Positions 18,670 through 27,486 of a stretch of DNA of 64,000 bases are shown here, one piece after another. The notes under the pieces were generated by a model, which did no database searches, was not told the origin of the DNA, and worked only from the letters and a program-made list of their open reading frames with translations. Numbering within the stretch: the first letter of the stretch is position 1; each line of letters opens with the position of its first letter. The stretch comes from Planctomycetota bacterium (GTDB taxonomy: Bacteria; Planctomycetota; Phycisphaerae; Phycisphaerales; UBA1924). A program made the translations under genes and the position numbers. Location of the stretch: the NCBI GenBank assembly GCA_018968885.1, contig JAGWZK010000002.1:124001-188000 (forward strand). The letters are read 5' to 3'.

Positions 18670-19698
18670 ATGGCCAAAAAAGCCGCGACATCTCCTACTC
18701 CTGCCAAAGCCGCCCTCCCTTCCGTCCTTCTTCTCGTGGGCTCTGATGGCTTCATCAAGAAGCAGAAGACTGAACAACTCCGCGATGCTCTGATCAAAGC
18801 ACACGGCGAAATCGAAATCGTCTCATTCCACGGGCCCGACACCACCACCGGCGCGGTGCTGGATGAGTGCCGCAGCTTCGGCCTGATGGTGACGCACAAG
18901 CTCGTCATCGTCGATGCCGCCGAGGCCCTCTTTAAGGAAGACACGCGTCCGCACTGGGAGGCGTACGCCACCGCCCCGTGCGAATCTGCCACCCTCGTTC
19001 TCCGCAACCAAGGTAAGTGGCAATCACCAAAGTTCGACAAACTCGTCACCGTTGAAAAGTGCGACGGCATCTCCCCCGAGCAGGCCGTGGGCTTTGCCAT
19101 CGACCGCGCTAAGAAGGCCCACCGCGCCTCACTCGATCGCGATGCCGCGGAACTTCTCATCGAGCGTCTCGGCGCTGATGCCGGCAACATCGATAGCGAA
19201 CTGGGCAAACTCGCCTGCGCCGCCATCACCGACCCCGACAGCAAAGCAATTCCTCTCATCACCATCGAAGTTGTCCAGCAGATGGTCGGCATGCGCTACG
19301 ACGAGGAATTCTGGGCCATTCAGGACACCCTCCTCCGCGCTGATCGCTCCACCGCAGTCACGCAGCTTCGCCACATGCGCGATGTCGTCCGTCAACCCAC
19401 CGAGCTCCTCTTCTTCGCGATTCTCGACCTGGCGCGCAAACTTCACGGTCTTTCCGCCGCCGCCGCGGCACGCGAAAATCTCGCCTCCGTCTCCGGCCAG
19501 CTCAAACTCTGGGACCCTTCCAAATTCGCGCTCGAGGCCATGGCCCCACGCATCGACCCCGATCGTGCCCGCCGCCTCGTGAAGACCTGCGTCGAAGGCG
19601 CGCACCGCACTCGCGTCGGCCTGGGCGATCCCGACCGCATCCTCGAACGTCTCGTGATTCAGTTCACCGCCGTCGCCAGCGGTGCGAGCAAGCGCTGA
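18670..19698 (+). CDS. holA: DNA polymerase III delta subunit HolA
   Basis: HolA is the clamp-loader delta subunit that opens the beta clamp. The 342-aa product has the delta N-terminal layout (VLLLVGSDGFIKKQKTEQLRDAL; FGLMVTHKLVIVDAAEALFKED) and the C-terminal collar helices (DEEFWAIQDTLLRADRSTAV; QPTELLFFAILDLARKLHGL). The family is divergent, and the protein lacks a functional P-loop, as expected for delta. The ATG at 18670 is preferred; a TTG two codons earlier is in frame. TGCTACCTT (extended -10) ends 5 bases before the ATG, suggesting a leaderless transcript. The gene is divergent from the unrecognised gene at 18442. Confidence 0.82.
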   Translation: MAKKAATSPTPAKAALPSVLLLVGSDGFIKKQKTEQLRDALIKAHGEIEIVSFHGPDTTTGAVLDECRSFGLMVTHKLVIVDAAEALFKEDTRPHWEAYATAPCESATLVLRNQGKWQSPKFDKLVTVEKCDGISPEQAVGFAIDRAKKAHRASLDRDAAELLIERLGADAGNIDSELGKLACAAITDPDSKAIPLITIEVVQQMVGMRYDEEFWAIQDTLLRADRSTAVTQLRHMRDVVRQPTELLFFAILDLARKLHGLSAAAAARENLASVSGQLKLWDPSKFALEAMAPRIDPDRARRLVKTCVEGAHRTRVGLGDPDRILERLVIQFTAVASGASKR

Positions 19699-19701
19699 TT
19701 C

Positions 19702-22122
19702 TCACTGCGGCGTTGCTGAAGCCAGCATCCCCATCATCCTGCGGCACGTCGTCGCATACGTCATCTGTTCCAGGCACCGCTGCCGCATCGATTCCGCTCG
19801 CGCACTCCGCCATGGCTCATCACCAATCGCCCTCTCGATCAACTTCTCCATCGCCATTGGCGAAGTAAAGAACTGTTCATCCAACCCACCCCACAGCCAT
19901 GCCGGGTCCATGCCTTGCCACTGCTCCAGATCATCCTGCTCGCGCTGCGTCACACGTTCCAGCGTGCGCGGCCACACACCACTCGGGTATGTCGGGCTCA
20001 ATCCCAAATCACGCCGCAACTCTTCATACTTTCGGAGTGGCGCGTGCTTGTCCACCTTCCACGCGCCCAAGGGCATCGTTGCGCGCGGTTCCACATCCAC
20101 CGGCTGATCCGCCGCCGCGATCTCGGCCAGATTCCGCATCGGCACCAACGCATCGGCCACGAATCGCGCGGCGACAAACCCGCCACTGAGGGCGCACTCG
20201 ATTATTCTCTGATGCGTCAGCGTGTTGACATCCAGGTGCAACTGCACCCGTGCTGCGGCGTAGGCCTGCCGCAACTCGGCCCCGTGGGCGAGTGGGCCTT
20301 TGGCCCACTTGCCCAAAGTCGGGTGTTTTTCCCATCCCTTGCCATAGAGGTGCATGGTCCAGCCGCGTCGTGTGCAGGCATCGGCGGCCCACTCGAGCGC
20401 CTGATGGCGGAAGATCTGCCCGGCCAGGGGGGAGCAATACATGTGCAGCAACTGATCACACTGCGCGGCGGTGCATGTGGCGTTGAAGGCGGGCACCACA
20501 TTGCGGATCATCTCTCGCAGCTCGGCACGCACTTCGACGCGGTGCGACGAGGCGACGATGCGCTGGGTTTCTGCATAGAGCGCCTGACCGATGGGGGCGA
20601 AGCCCGAGCCGCCCATGGTCTGGATCAGACGATCACGCATCTGCTCGGGCGTTTCGTGGTGATGACTGACGAATGCGATGTCGCAGGAGTATCGCGAGTC
20701 TTTGGGCAAGCGCTCGACAAAGAACTTTTTCTCACTGGCCAGCACCGGCGCGTGCATGGCTCGCTCACGCGGCCAGCCGCTGGCGCGATCGAAGAGCTCA
20801 CTGAAGAGATACCCGACCGAGTAATCCAGTGCGGTTTGGCCTGTCGCGGATTCGGGGGTGAAGAGGTGCGGCATGGCATCCTGCAACCACGTGACCCACG
20901 GCACGTTCTTCGGCGCGATATTGGGGCGAGCGCAGCGGGGGTAGTTGATGAGGATGACCAGATCGGGCTCGAACTCAGCGAAGGCGTGCCAGTAGGCGTT
21001 GGCACTGAGAATGGACTGGTCATCGGGCTCTATGAGGACTTGGGCATCATGGCCGAGGGAACGCAAACCTTCGGCGATGTCGGCACTGGAGTGTTGGATG
21101 AAGGTGCTGTAGCGGCAAGTGGGGATGAGGACGCGCAGGGTGCGATTGCCAAGTGCGGCGTGGGCGAAGATGCCTTTCCAGTGTGCAGCATCTCGAGCCG
21201 CGTACTTGGCCTCAACACTTTGCCGGAGTGTGAAGCACGCGCTGGATTGGGCTGCGGCGGCACGCTCGATGACTGGCTTCAGAAAGTTGCCGGGTTGGAG
21301 TTTGCCGATGGCGCGGAGGGGGAGTTGGCGATCCTGCCGCGAGGAAAGGAAAGTGGTGAGGTTTGCTTCGGCACTTGTGCCCAGGAACCAGTGGATGCGA
21401 TCGTCGGCGATGATCTCGCGGAGATCGCACATGCCCAGGCCAGCGGCGAGGGCAGGAAGATTCGGCTCGACAACCCAGATGGGGCGGCGATAACCGAGGG
21501 AAGTGCGCGGATATGCGCGGCAGGCGTCGATCAGCAACCACGGCGTTGCCAGACCATCGATTGGCAGCGGAGCGGGGCAGGACTCGGGGGCTTCGTTCAG
21601 GCCGGCGACGGTCTGCGTCGCAGCTGTGCGCTCATCGGTGAGCATGTGGAGGGCGGGCAGGATGGAACTGCCGGAGTGTGCCTGCGAGCAGACGACGTTG
21701 CCATCGACGGCGGCGAACCAGCGGAGAGAGTGGGCATCGGCGATGCCGCGGAGGGAGGTTGCGAGATCGGGGGTGATGCTGCCACGAGCGAGGAGGGCGT
21801 TGAGATTGGTGTCGAGGGTGTGGCGGGCCGGGAGTTCGGCCGTGGGGAGCGCGGCGATGGCGGTGGCCAACTGCTGAAACTGCTGTGCGTTCTGAACCTC
21901 TTTTGGCAAGGTTGCCAACTCGGCATGAGCCAGCTCGCGGAGGCCGAGCTTGGCGAGTGCCGCGATGCCGTGAAAGCGGAGTTCCCAGTCCGATTCAATC
22001 TGATCGGCGATGGCGGCGAAGAGGGCGAGGGCCTTCCAGGGCTTTGGCTCGCGTGCGAGGGCGATGAGGGACTCGCGGGTGATGGAGGTTTGTTGGGGAT
22101 GTGGAGCCGTGGTCGCGGACAT
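19702..22122 (-). CDS. CgeB-like glycosyltransferase with long N-terminal region
   Basis: The 806-aa protein, starting at MSATTAPHP, has an N-terminal helical, TPR-like stretch (about residues 15-110) and a central region of unknown fold. A C-terminal GT-B-like half follows (LRVLIPTCRYSTFIQHSSADIAEGLRSLGHDAQVLIE; PDLVILINYPR). It ends in the block ELRQAYAAARVQLHLDVNT..HQRIIECALSGGF, which is typical of CgeB/Glyco_trans_1_2 proteins that modify surface polysaccharide or flagellin. The stop lies 4 bp from the convergent holA stop. The gene is divergent from an FkbM methyltransferase 169 bp away, which fits a joint glycan-decoration role. Donor and acceptor cannot be told. Confidence 0.75.
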   Translation of the reverse strand: MSATTAPHPQQTSITRESLIALAREPKPWKALALFAAIADQIESDWELRFHGIAALAKLGLRELAHAELATLPKEVQNAQQFQQLATAIAALPTAELPARHTLDTNLNALLARGSITPDLATSLRGIADAHSLRWFAAVDGNVVCSQAHSGSSILPALHMLTDERTAATQTVAGLNEAPESCPAPLPIDGLATPWLLIDACRAYPRTSLGYRRPIWVVEPNLPALAAGLGMCDLREIIADDRIHWFLGTSAEANLTTFLSSRQDRQLPLRAIGKLQPGNFLKPVIERAAAAQSSACFTLRQSVEAKYAARDAAHWKGIFAHAALGNRTLRVLIPTCRYSTFIQHSSADIAEGLRSLGHDAQVLIEPDDQSILSANAYWHAFAEFEPDLVILINYPRCARPNIAPKNVPWVTWLQDAMPHLFTPESATGQTALDYSVGYLFSELFDRASGWPRERAMHAPVLASEKKFFVERLPKDSRYSCDIAFVSHHHETPEQMRDRLIQTMGGSGFAPIGQALYAETQRIVASSHRVEVRAELREMIRNVVPAFNATCTAAQCDQLLHMYCSPLAGQIFRHQALEWAADACTRRGWTMHLYGKGWEKHPTLGKWAKGPLAHGAELRQAYAAARVQLHLDVNTLTHQRIIECALSGGFVAARFVADALVPMRNLAEIAAADQPVDVEPRATMPLGAWKVDKHAPLRKYEELRRDLGLSPTYPSGVWPRTLERVTQREQDDLEQWQGMDPAWLWGGLDEQFFTSPMAMEKLIERAIGDEPWRSARAESMRQRCLEQMTYATTCRRMMGMLASATPQ

Positions 22123-22291
22123 GTGCAGGGAGTATCGACGGGTTGAATTGGCTGGCTGGAGATTGGGGTTGGTGGGAGCAATGCCCTGTCGGATCGTGCA
22201 CATTCACCCGCGATGGCGCGATGTACCGATACACCGATGGAGGGTGAGCATCGAACATCCCCACTTTTGGGGATGACCTACGGAGATAGAT

Positions 22292-23134
22292 GTGCCAGCG
22301 GTATTTCACGAAGCGGGGCGACCCAATCAATTTGATGTGCTGCGGCAGTTGGCCAAGTTGGCGGCTGATCAGGAGCAGCTACTGCTGCGCACGCGGCAGC
22401 GGGTGTATGGGCTAGAAGCGGCTGAGGCGCTGCGCTCGTCGGGGCGGACGCCGCGAGAGCGGATTGAGTTTGTGTCGCAGTATGGCGAGGACATGCTGCT
22501 GTATGACCTCTTGGGGCATGAGCCGCGCGGCATGATGATCGAGGCGGGGGCGTTTGACGGCAAGCATTACTCAGTGTCGAATTGCTTTGATGCGATGGGG
22601 TGGAAGACGCTGTTGATCGAGCCGATTCCTGAGATGGCGGAACGGGCGCGGCGGAATAGACCGAATGCGCGCGTAGAGGCGTGTGCATTGGCTGCGCCGA
22701 ACGCGCCGAGCCATATCACACTGTCGGTCACTGGCGATGCGCTCGGCGGCATGCTGAGTCATGTGCAGATGACCGAGACGCAGCGGAAGATGGTGGAGTA
22801 TCACAAGGCGAGCGTGACGCCGGTTTCGGTTCCGGCGCGAACGTTGTCTGAGGTGCTGGGCTCGCAGTGCGGACCGATTGATGCGCTGATTCTGGATGTG
22901 GAGGGGTATGAGATTGCGGCGTTGCAGGGGTTGAACTTTGCGATTCATGCGCCACGGATCATGTTGATAGAGGACAACAGCCGGCGCGAAGAGAGTGAGT
23001 TGAGCACGTTCATGCAGCGGCTGCCGTACACGCAGGTTGGTTGGCTGCAGGTGAATCGCATATATATTCATCAGCAAGCAGGTAATGAACTTGCTCGGGC
23101 GCGCGCGTTGAAGGCGGCACTTACGCCGGATTGA
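22292..23134 (+). CDS. FkbM-family SAM-dependent methyltransferase
   Basis: The 280-aa protein has the FkbM core: SQYGEDMLLYDLLG, MIEAGAFDGKHYSVSNCF (SAM-binding motif I with the acidic E..A.DG), GWKTLLIEPIPEMA, and DALILDVEGYEIAALQGL. FkbM enzymes O-methylate small metabolites and sugar residues in surface glycans. The start is GTG 22292, with GGAG six bases upstream (22282-22285). The neighbouring divergent glycosyltransferase suggests that the substrate is a glycan. Confidence 0.88.
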   Translation: MPAVFHEAGRPNQFDVLRQLAKLAADQEQLLLRTRQRVYGLEAAEALRSSGRTPRERIEFVSQYGEDMLLYDLLGHEPRGMMIEAGAFDGKHYSVSNCFDAMGWKTLLIEPIPEMAERARRNRPNARVEACALAAPNAPSHITLSVTGDALGGMLSHVQMTETQRKMVEYHKASVTPVSVPARTLSEVLGSQCGPIDALILDVEGYEIAALQGLNFAIHAPRIMLIEDNSRREESELSTFMQRLPYTQVGWLQVNRIYIHQQAGNELARARALKAALTPD

Positions 23135-23171
23135 GATGTGTGGGTCGGGGTGGTGCGGCTGGGAAGTAGTT

Positions 23172-23254
23172 CGACCCTTGCAGGGTCGCTGCGTGAATCG
23201 CGGTTCAAATCAGGGGCGTTGCCCCTGCCTACTTCATTCCAGCCCTGCGGGCTG
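23172..23254. repeat. Three perfect hairpins, the last inside the folP 3' end
   Basis: CGACCCT-TGC-AGGGTCG (23172-23188), AGGGGC-GTT-GCCCCT (23212-23226) and CAGCCC-TGC-GGGCTG (23240-23254) are all perfect stems with three-base loops. The third encodes the final LQPAGLE of FolP, so the repeat appears to have become part of the gene end. Confidence 0.8.
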
Positions 23255-24136
23255 AAGGATTGCGACATGCGCTTTGACATCGTGGACGCGGAAGATGCGG
23301 GCGCCGCGAGAGAGGTGTTGCAGGGAGAGTGCGAGCGTTCCGGGGAGGCGTTCGGAAGGTTGGGAATCGCGCCCCAGTGAGACGCGGCCGACGAAGCTTT
23401 TGCGCGAGAGTGCGGAGAGCAGACCTGCGACGGGAGCCGCCTGACGCGCGATATCGAGCAGGCGCGATGTGCCACGGATCAGGGCCAGATTGTCTTCGAC
23501 GGATTTTCCGAATCCAAGGCCGGGATCGATGAGGATGGAGTCGGCCCGCACGCCTGCATCCAGTGCCGCGCGGACGCGCTGGCGCAGATAGTCGCCCACC
23601 TCCGCCACGACGTCTTGATATTGCGGCGGCTGGGCATACTGATCTGAGAAGCGATCCTGCGCTGGCTTCACAAGGCGATGCATGAGGATCACGCCGGGTT
23701 GAGATGCGGCCATCACACTCAGCATCTGTGCATCATCGGTGCCTGCCGAGACATCGTTGATGATATCGGCACCGGCATCGATGGCAGCGCGGGCGACAGC
23801 GGCGCGGGTGGTGTCGATGGAGATGGGGATGTTGGAGAGGGCGGTGTCGCGGGATGCGCGGATGGCGCGGATGACGGGGAGGAGGCGGGCGAGTTGGGTG
23901 GATTCATCCACGGATGATGCGCCGGGGCGAGTGGATTCGGCGCCTAAATCGAGGATGTGTGCGCCATCGGCGACGGCGCGGGCTGCGGCATGCAGCGCTG
24001 GCCCGGAATCTGATGCGGAATCGCCTGCCGAGCCGCCGTCATAAAAGGAATCTGGAGTGAGGTTGATGATGGCGATGATGCGGGCTTGATCGAGTGTGAG
24101 CGAAGCGGTGCGGAATGTCCAGGTGGGGGAGGGCAT
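23234..24136 (-). CDS. folP: Dihydropteroate synthase FolP
   Basis: FolP condenses p-aminobenzoate with 6-hydroxymethyl-dihydropterin diphosphate in folate synthesis and is the sulfonamide target. The 300-aa TIM-barrel protein shows IIAIINLTPDSFYDGG, LDLGAESTRPGAS, ADIINDVSAGT, ILIDPGLGFGKS and SRKSFVGRVSLG in order, all diagnostic. Its last seven residues are encoded by an intergenic-type hairpin repeat. A PTPS-family gene that may act in the same pathway lies at 32.4 kb. Confidence 0.95.
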   Translation of the reverse strand: MPSPTWTFRTASLTLDQARIIAIINLTPDSFYDGGSAGDSASDSGPALHAAARAVADGAHILDLGAESTRPGASSVDESTQLARLLPVIRAIRASRDTALSNIPISIDTTRAAVARAAIDAGADIINDVSAGTDDAQMLSVMAASQPGVILMHRLVKPAQDRFSDQYAQPPQYQDVVAEVGDYLRQRVRAALDAGVRADSILIDPGLGFGKSVEDNLALIRGTSRLLDIARQAAPVAGLLSALSRKSFVGRVSLGRDSQPSERLPGTLALSLQHLSRGARIFRVHDVKAHVAILQPAGLE

Positions 24137-24178
24137 GGGGTGAGTGGAAGGGTAAGACGAGCGAAATCAGATGATTTC

Positions 24179-24201
24179 AGCCGCGTTCCGCGGCTTTTTT
24201 T
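24179..24201 (+). terminator. Orphan terminator-like hairpin
   Basis: AGCCGCG-TTC-CGCGGCT is followed at once by a run of seven T's (24195-24201) in the plus direction. No plus-strand gene leads into it: it stands just upstream of the minus-strand folP. It may stop antisense transcription or belong to the hairpin array that follows. Confidence 0.6.
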
Positions 24202-24258
24202 CTGAGGCAGAGAGGGTGGGGGCGTGTGGTATGTGGGGGACTTGCTTTCCGGGGGCTG

Positions 24259-24430
24259 GATCGCCCTGCGGGCGATCTGCGCACCCCGGCAATTCTCGTT
24301 CGCCCTAAACGGGCGAGGATGTTGAGTCGAAAATCGGTGCATCAAGAGACCGTGCAGATGGTGTGGGGGCGCGACCAGTGGTGCCGCTACGCGGCGACCA
24401 CTGGCTATTGACCCCCATGCCTGCGGCATG
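24259..24430. repeat. Hairpin array including the paired-hairpin repeat unit
   Basis: The 401-bp gap 24137-24537 has no gene. It holds GATCGCCC-TGC-GGGCGATC (24259-24277), CGCCC-TAAAC-GGGCG (24301-24315), a long composite hairpin with outer arms CCAGTGGT and ACCACTGG around GCCGC-TAC-GCGGC (24375-24404), and CATGCC-TGC-GGCATG (24416-24430). The stretch CCACTGGCTA joins the last two, and GCATGAAGAACC follows. The same skeleton recurs at 32.9 and 41.7 kb. Confidence 0.8.
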
Positions 24431-24464
24431 AAGAACCAAAGCAGGAAGCGTGTGCATCGGTTAG

Positions 24465-24492
24465 AAAAAACCGCCCCGATTGCTCGGGGCGG
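24465..24492 (-). terminator. Rho-independent terminator for the large secreted protein gene
   Basis: Read on the minus strand, a 9-bp perfect stem (CCGCCCCGA / TCGGGGCGG) with a 4-base loop is followed by six T's. It lies 46 bp after the stop at 24538 and is a textbook intrinsic terminator. Confidence 0.88.
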
Positions 24493-24537
24493 CTTTGGTT
24501 GTTCTGACCCTAGTGCCTGATGCCCAGTGCCTTGCTT

Positions 24538-26376
24538 TTAGAACTTCGGCTTGCCGCCGTCTTTCTTCTCTTCGGGGGCGCCCTGATCATCCATGGGGTC
24601 GCCGCCGCCCATTTCGCTCTGGACCTTCTTACCGATTTCCTGGACGGTGGTGATGACCTTGGTGGGGACGACGATGCGGAGCTGTGCGCCGCTGGCGTCA
24701 CCGGTGGCGGCCATCGCGACCGGGGGAAGATCGGCCGGAGCCGAGACGGCGGGGCCACCCATCATGGCGGCGAAGCCGCCAAGGGTGTCGATGAGAGACT
24801 TGGAGCCGATCCACATTTCAAAGTTGCGGTTTGCGGGGAGGAGCTTGGAGGCCTCGGCGAGAGACTTACCCAGGCCTTCGCCGTTCTTGGCGGCCTTGAG
24901 AGCCTCATCCATGAAAGGTGCGTACTGGCCGTAGGTCATGACCACGCCCTTGTCAGTGGGAGCGCTGAGGCCTTGGAACTTTCCGGCGGGGCCTGTGATG
25001 AAGCCCATCATCATCTGCACCTGCATCGCCATGGGGTCGTTGGGGTCAGACGGAGTCATGGCCATGGACCATGAATCGGCCTTGACGCCGCTGACGTCGA
25101 CCGCTGCGGCCTTGTACTCGGTGGTGTACTGCATGCCATCGACCTTGGTGCCATTCATCTTGGTCATGACATCGCCGGTGAGCTTGAGGTAATCGCTGCT
25201 CTTATTGGTCTTGATAAAACCAACAGTCTGACTGAGGAGGCCGGCGGAAAGGCCTGCGGGTGAATAGCCGACGGTGAAGGCAGCGCCATCGAAACCTTCC
25301 GGCTTGGCGAGGAGGGCCTCCCACATGCCGCTGGCTTCGGCGACGGCGTTCTTTTCGCCGGGCTTGGCCATGTCTTTGGACGTATCGAACATGCCCTTGA
25401 GCATTTTCTTCATGCTGGCGCTGCTGGTATCCATCGCGATGGCGAAGAGGAAGGGCTTGTTGGGGACGCTGTTCAAAAGGCCGGCGGAGTTACCGTCGCT
25501 ATTGAAGAGGCCGGCCAATTCGGAACCGGGCTTGAACTGGCTGGCGACATCGATGGAGATGTTTTCGGCGGAGAAATTCAGCCCGATGACGCCGGTCTGA
25601 GCATCGCGGACCCAATTTTCGGCGATGATCTCGAGGATCTTGGTGTTGGGAGCATTGCCGCCACCCATCTGGCCGACCATCTCGGCTTGTTCCTTCATGT
25701 CTTTGATGCCGTCTTTGATCTTGGGGGCGAGTTTGCTGACGTTGGCGACGAGGACGACATCGCTCTTATCGGCGACGCGAGTGCCGACAGCGCCGAGGGC
25801 CTTGGTGTGGGCCTCGAGATTGCCACCCTTGCCTTCGAAGCTTTCGGTCAACTCACGCTTGGGGCTGAGTGCGGCATAGCCACCACCGATGTCCTTGGCG
25901 AACATGGTCTGCTGGCCTTTGAGCTCTGCGATGGGCGATGCGGCGTCGCCACCGAGGCCGGTGACGAAAGCCTTGTAATCGGTGACGGGGACGATGATGA
26001 CCATGGGGGCGTTACGCATGCCTTCGCCGGGCATGCCGTCGCCACCATCCTGAGGCACTTCGAGAATCGCGACGGCGGCGGAGCCGTCTTTCTTGATGCC
26101 TTGGGCCTGGAAGAGGGCATCCATCTTCTTTAGGGCGTCGAGAGACTCAAGCTTGAGGGCGCTGCCCATGGCGTTGAAGTTGTTGTGGAAAGTGGTGAGG
26201 TTGGCGACCCCACCGGCCATGGCGGCGTCGGCGGGAACACGATCCAGGGCGCTGGGGACTGCCGCGCCGGCCACAGCACACAGACCGGCGAGGGCGACAA
26301 ACGCCGCGGCCATCAGGCCAGCCGGACGGGAGAAGACGCGAGAGTCAGTACGACGAGTTGCGGTGAGCATGTCCAT
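24538..26376 (-). CDS. Large exported protein of unknown function
   Basis: The 612-aa protein has an N-terminal hydrophobic export signal (LMAAAFVALAGLCAVAGAAV, about residues 21-40). It is followed by an alpha/beta mature part rich in Met, Gly and Lys and a charged tail ending EEKKDGGKPKF. It resembles the general pattern of DUF3352-type bacterial exported proteins (VPADAAMAGGVANL near the mature N-terminus), but I cannot confirm this. It has its own Shine-Dalgarno (AAGGA four bases before ATG) and a strong terminator, so it is transcribed alone and possibly at a high level. No catalytic motif is seen. Confidence 0.8.
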   Translation of the reverse strand: MDMLTATRRTDSRVFSRPAGLMAAAFVALAGLCAVAGAAVPSALDRVPADAAMAGGVANLTTFHNNFNAMGSALKLESLDALKKMDALFQAQGIKKDGSAAVAILEVPQDGGDGMPGEGMRNAPMVIIVPVTDYKAFVTGLGGDAASPIAELKGQQTMFAKDIGGGYAALSPKRELTESFEGKGGNLEAHTKALGAVGTRVADKSDVVLVANVSKLAPKIKDGIKDMKEQAEMVGQMGGGNAPNTKILEIIAENWVRDAQTGVIGLNFSAENISIDVASQFKPGSELAGLFNSDGNSAGLLNSVPNKPFLFAIAMDTSSASMKKMLKGMFDTSKDMAKPGEKNAVAEASGMWEALLAKPEGFDGAAFTVGYSPAGLSAGLLSQTVGFIKTNKSSDYLKLTGDVMTKMNGTKVDGMQYTTEYKAAAVDVSGVKADSWSMAMTPSDPNDPMAMQVQMMMGFITGPAGKFQGLSAPTDKGVVMTYGQYAPFMDEALKAAKNGEGLGKSLAEASKLLPANRNFEMWIGSKSLIDTLGGFAAMMGGPAVSAPADLPPVAMAATGDASGAQLRIVVPTKVITTVQEIGKKVQSEMGGGDPMDDQGAPEEKKDGGKPKF

Positions 26377-26637
26377 ACGTTCCTTGATGCCAGCCCGGCG
26401 AAGAATGCCTCCGGGGGGCGTTTTTGACCTTGTTGGGAATTCGCTTCAGCCCATTTCCAAACCAGACCCAAAAACTGGTTTAGAGGGGATTTGCAGCCCG
26501 AATCGGGGTGTCGATTGGGCCCAAATCGGGGTTGAGGATAGGGCGATTCCCTGTCGGCAACACATCCCCGGTTGCCGGGAACCTGGGCCGCGCACGCGAA
26601 TCCCATACGCTCCTGAACGCACAACACCGGAGCCCTC

Positions 26638-27387
26638 ATGCGCAGTCTTCTTGCCACCTCACTCCTGATTCTTTCTTCCGCACTTGTCGGCTGCCAGGCG
26701 TACCCAGCCCCGGGCGGGCCTGCCAACCTGCGCTCCATGGGATTCGCCCAGCCGGATGGCTCCATCAGCGGTTCTCTGGTTCCTCAGCAACGAGCGACTG
26801 TGTCCACGCTGCTCGGCATCGCGCGGGTGCAGGCACCCGGGTTTGCGACATTCACGGGAGGGAGCACGACCAAGGGGCCGGTGTCAATCGTGACGCAGAT
26901 GGACTCGGAAGACCCCGCGGACATTGCCAAGCTGGGCAGGATGTATGCGATTCGGGGCACGCTCGGGTTGAACAAGCTCGTTCTGCCCGATTCAGTTTCG
27001 ACGGAGGCGGACCTGCGCAAGGCGGCAGCGGAAACTGGGGCGGATGTGCTGCTGGTTTACACACTTGATACTCAGTTCTTTGTGCCCAATCGGGTGGAGT
27101 ATGGCGAGCAAGTGAAACTGGCGTTGGTGGCGGACCCGGCGGCGCATGTGCAGACGACGGCGAATGGTGTGCTGGTGGATGTGCGCTCGGGGCGGATCAT
27201 GGGGCAGGCACAGGGGACGGGGAAAGCGTTTTTGAACGCAGGCAGTGCAGATGGCGGGAGTGTGATTGATCGCTCGCGGAAGAATGCGGAGCGTGCCGCG
27301 TTCAAGGCGATGACGGATGAGGTGATGCAACGGTGGACGTTGATTATTGAACGGGGCGCGGCGGCCCCGGGTGCGGCGACGCCGTGA
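26638..27387 (+). CDS. Predicted lipoprotein
   Basis: The 249-aa protein starts MRSLLATSLLILSSALVGCQ, a clear lipobox with the acylated Cys at residue 19. GGAG lies six bases before the ATG. The mature protein (IARVQAPGFATFTGG; AAETGADVLLVYTLDTQFFV; ANGVLVDVRSGRIMGQAQG) resembles small outer-membrane-associated lipoproteins that contain a GNA1162/CsgG-like alpha/beta domain. That is an impression, not an assignment. The 261-bp gap upstream shows nothing recognisable. The next gene on the same strand starts 99 bp after the stop. Confidence 0.75.
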   Translation: MRSLLATSLLILSSALVGCQAYPAPGGPANLRSMGFAQPDGSISGSLVPQQRATVSTLLGIARVQAPGFATFTGGSTTKGPVSIVTQMDSEDPADIAKLGRMYAIRGTLGLNKLVLPDSVSTEADLRKAAAETGADVLLVYTLDTQFFVPNRVEYGEQVKLALVADPAAHVQTTANGVLVDVRSGRIMGQAQGTGKAFLNAGSADGGSVIDRSRKNAERAAFKAMTDEVMQRWTLIIERGAAAPGAATP

Positions 27388-27486
27388 GTTTGCAGTGATT
27401 GAGTGAGCAATCTTCACCAGTTTCACACCAAAATCGGGCTTGGGCGAATCCCCCACTTCTGCTACATTGGGCGTGGAGGATTTGCC

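Noticed and set aside
19915-22146. 743-aa open frame on the plus strand opposite the glycosyltransferase
   Set aside because: Long only because of GC-rich codon structure; the minus-strand protein has family motifs and a natural start.
23196-23230. tRNA T-arm-like text (GGTTCAAATC)
   Set aside because: No acceptor or anticodon stem can be built around it; it lies between two repeat hairpins.
24259-24430. Mobile element with a RAYT transposase
   Set aside because: Palindromes of REP type are present but no transposase gene is found in the window.
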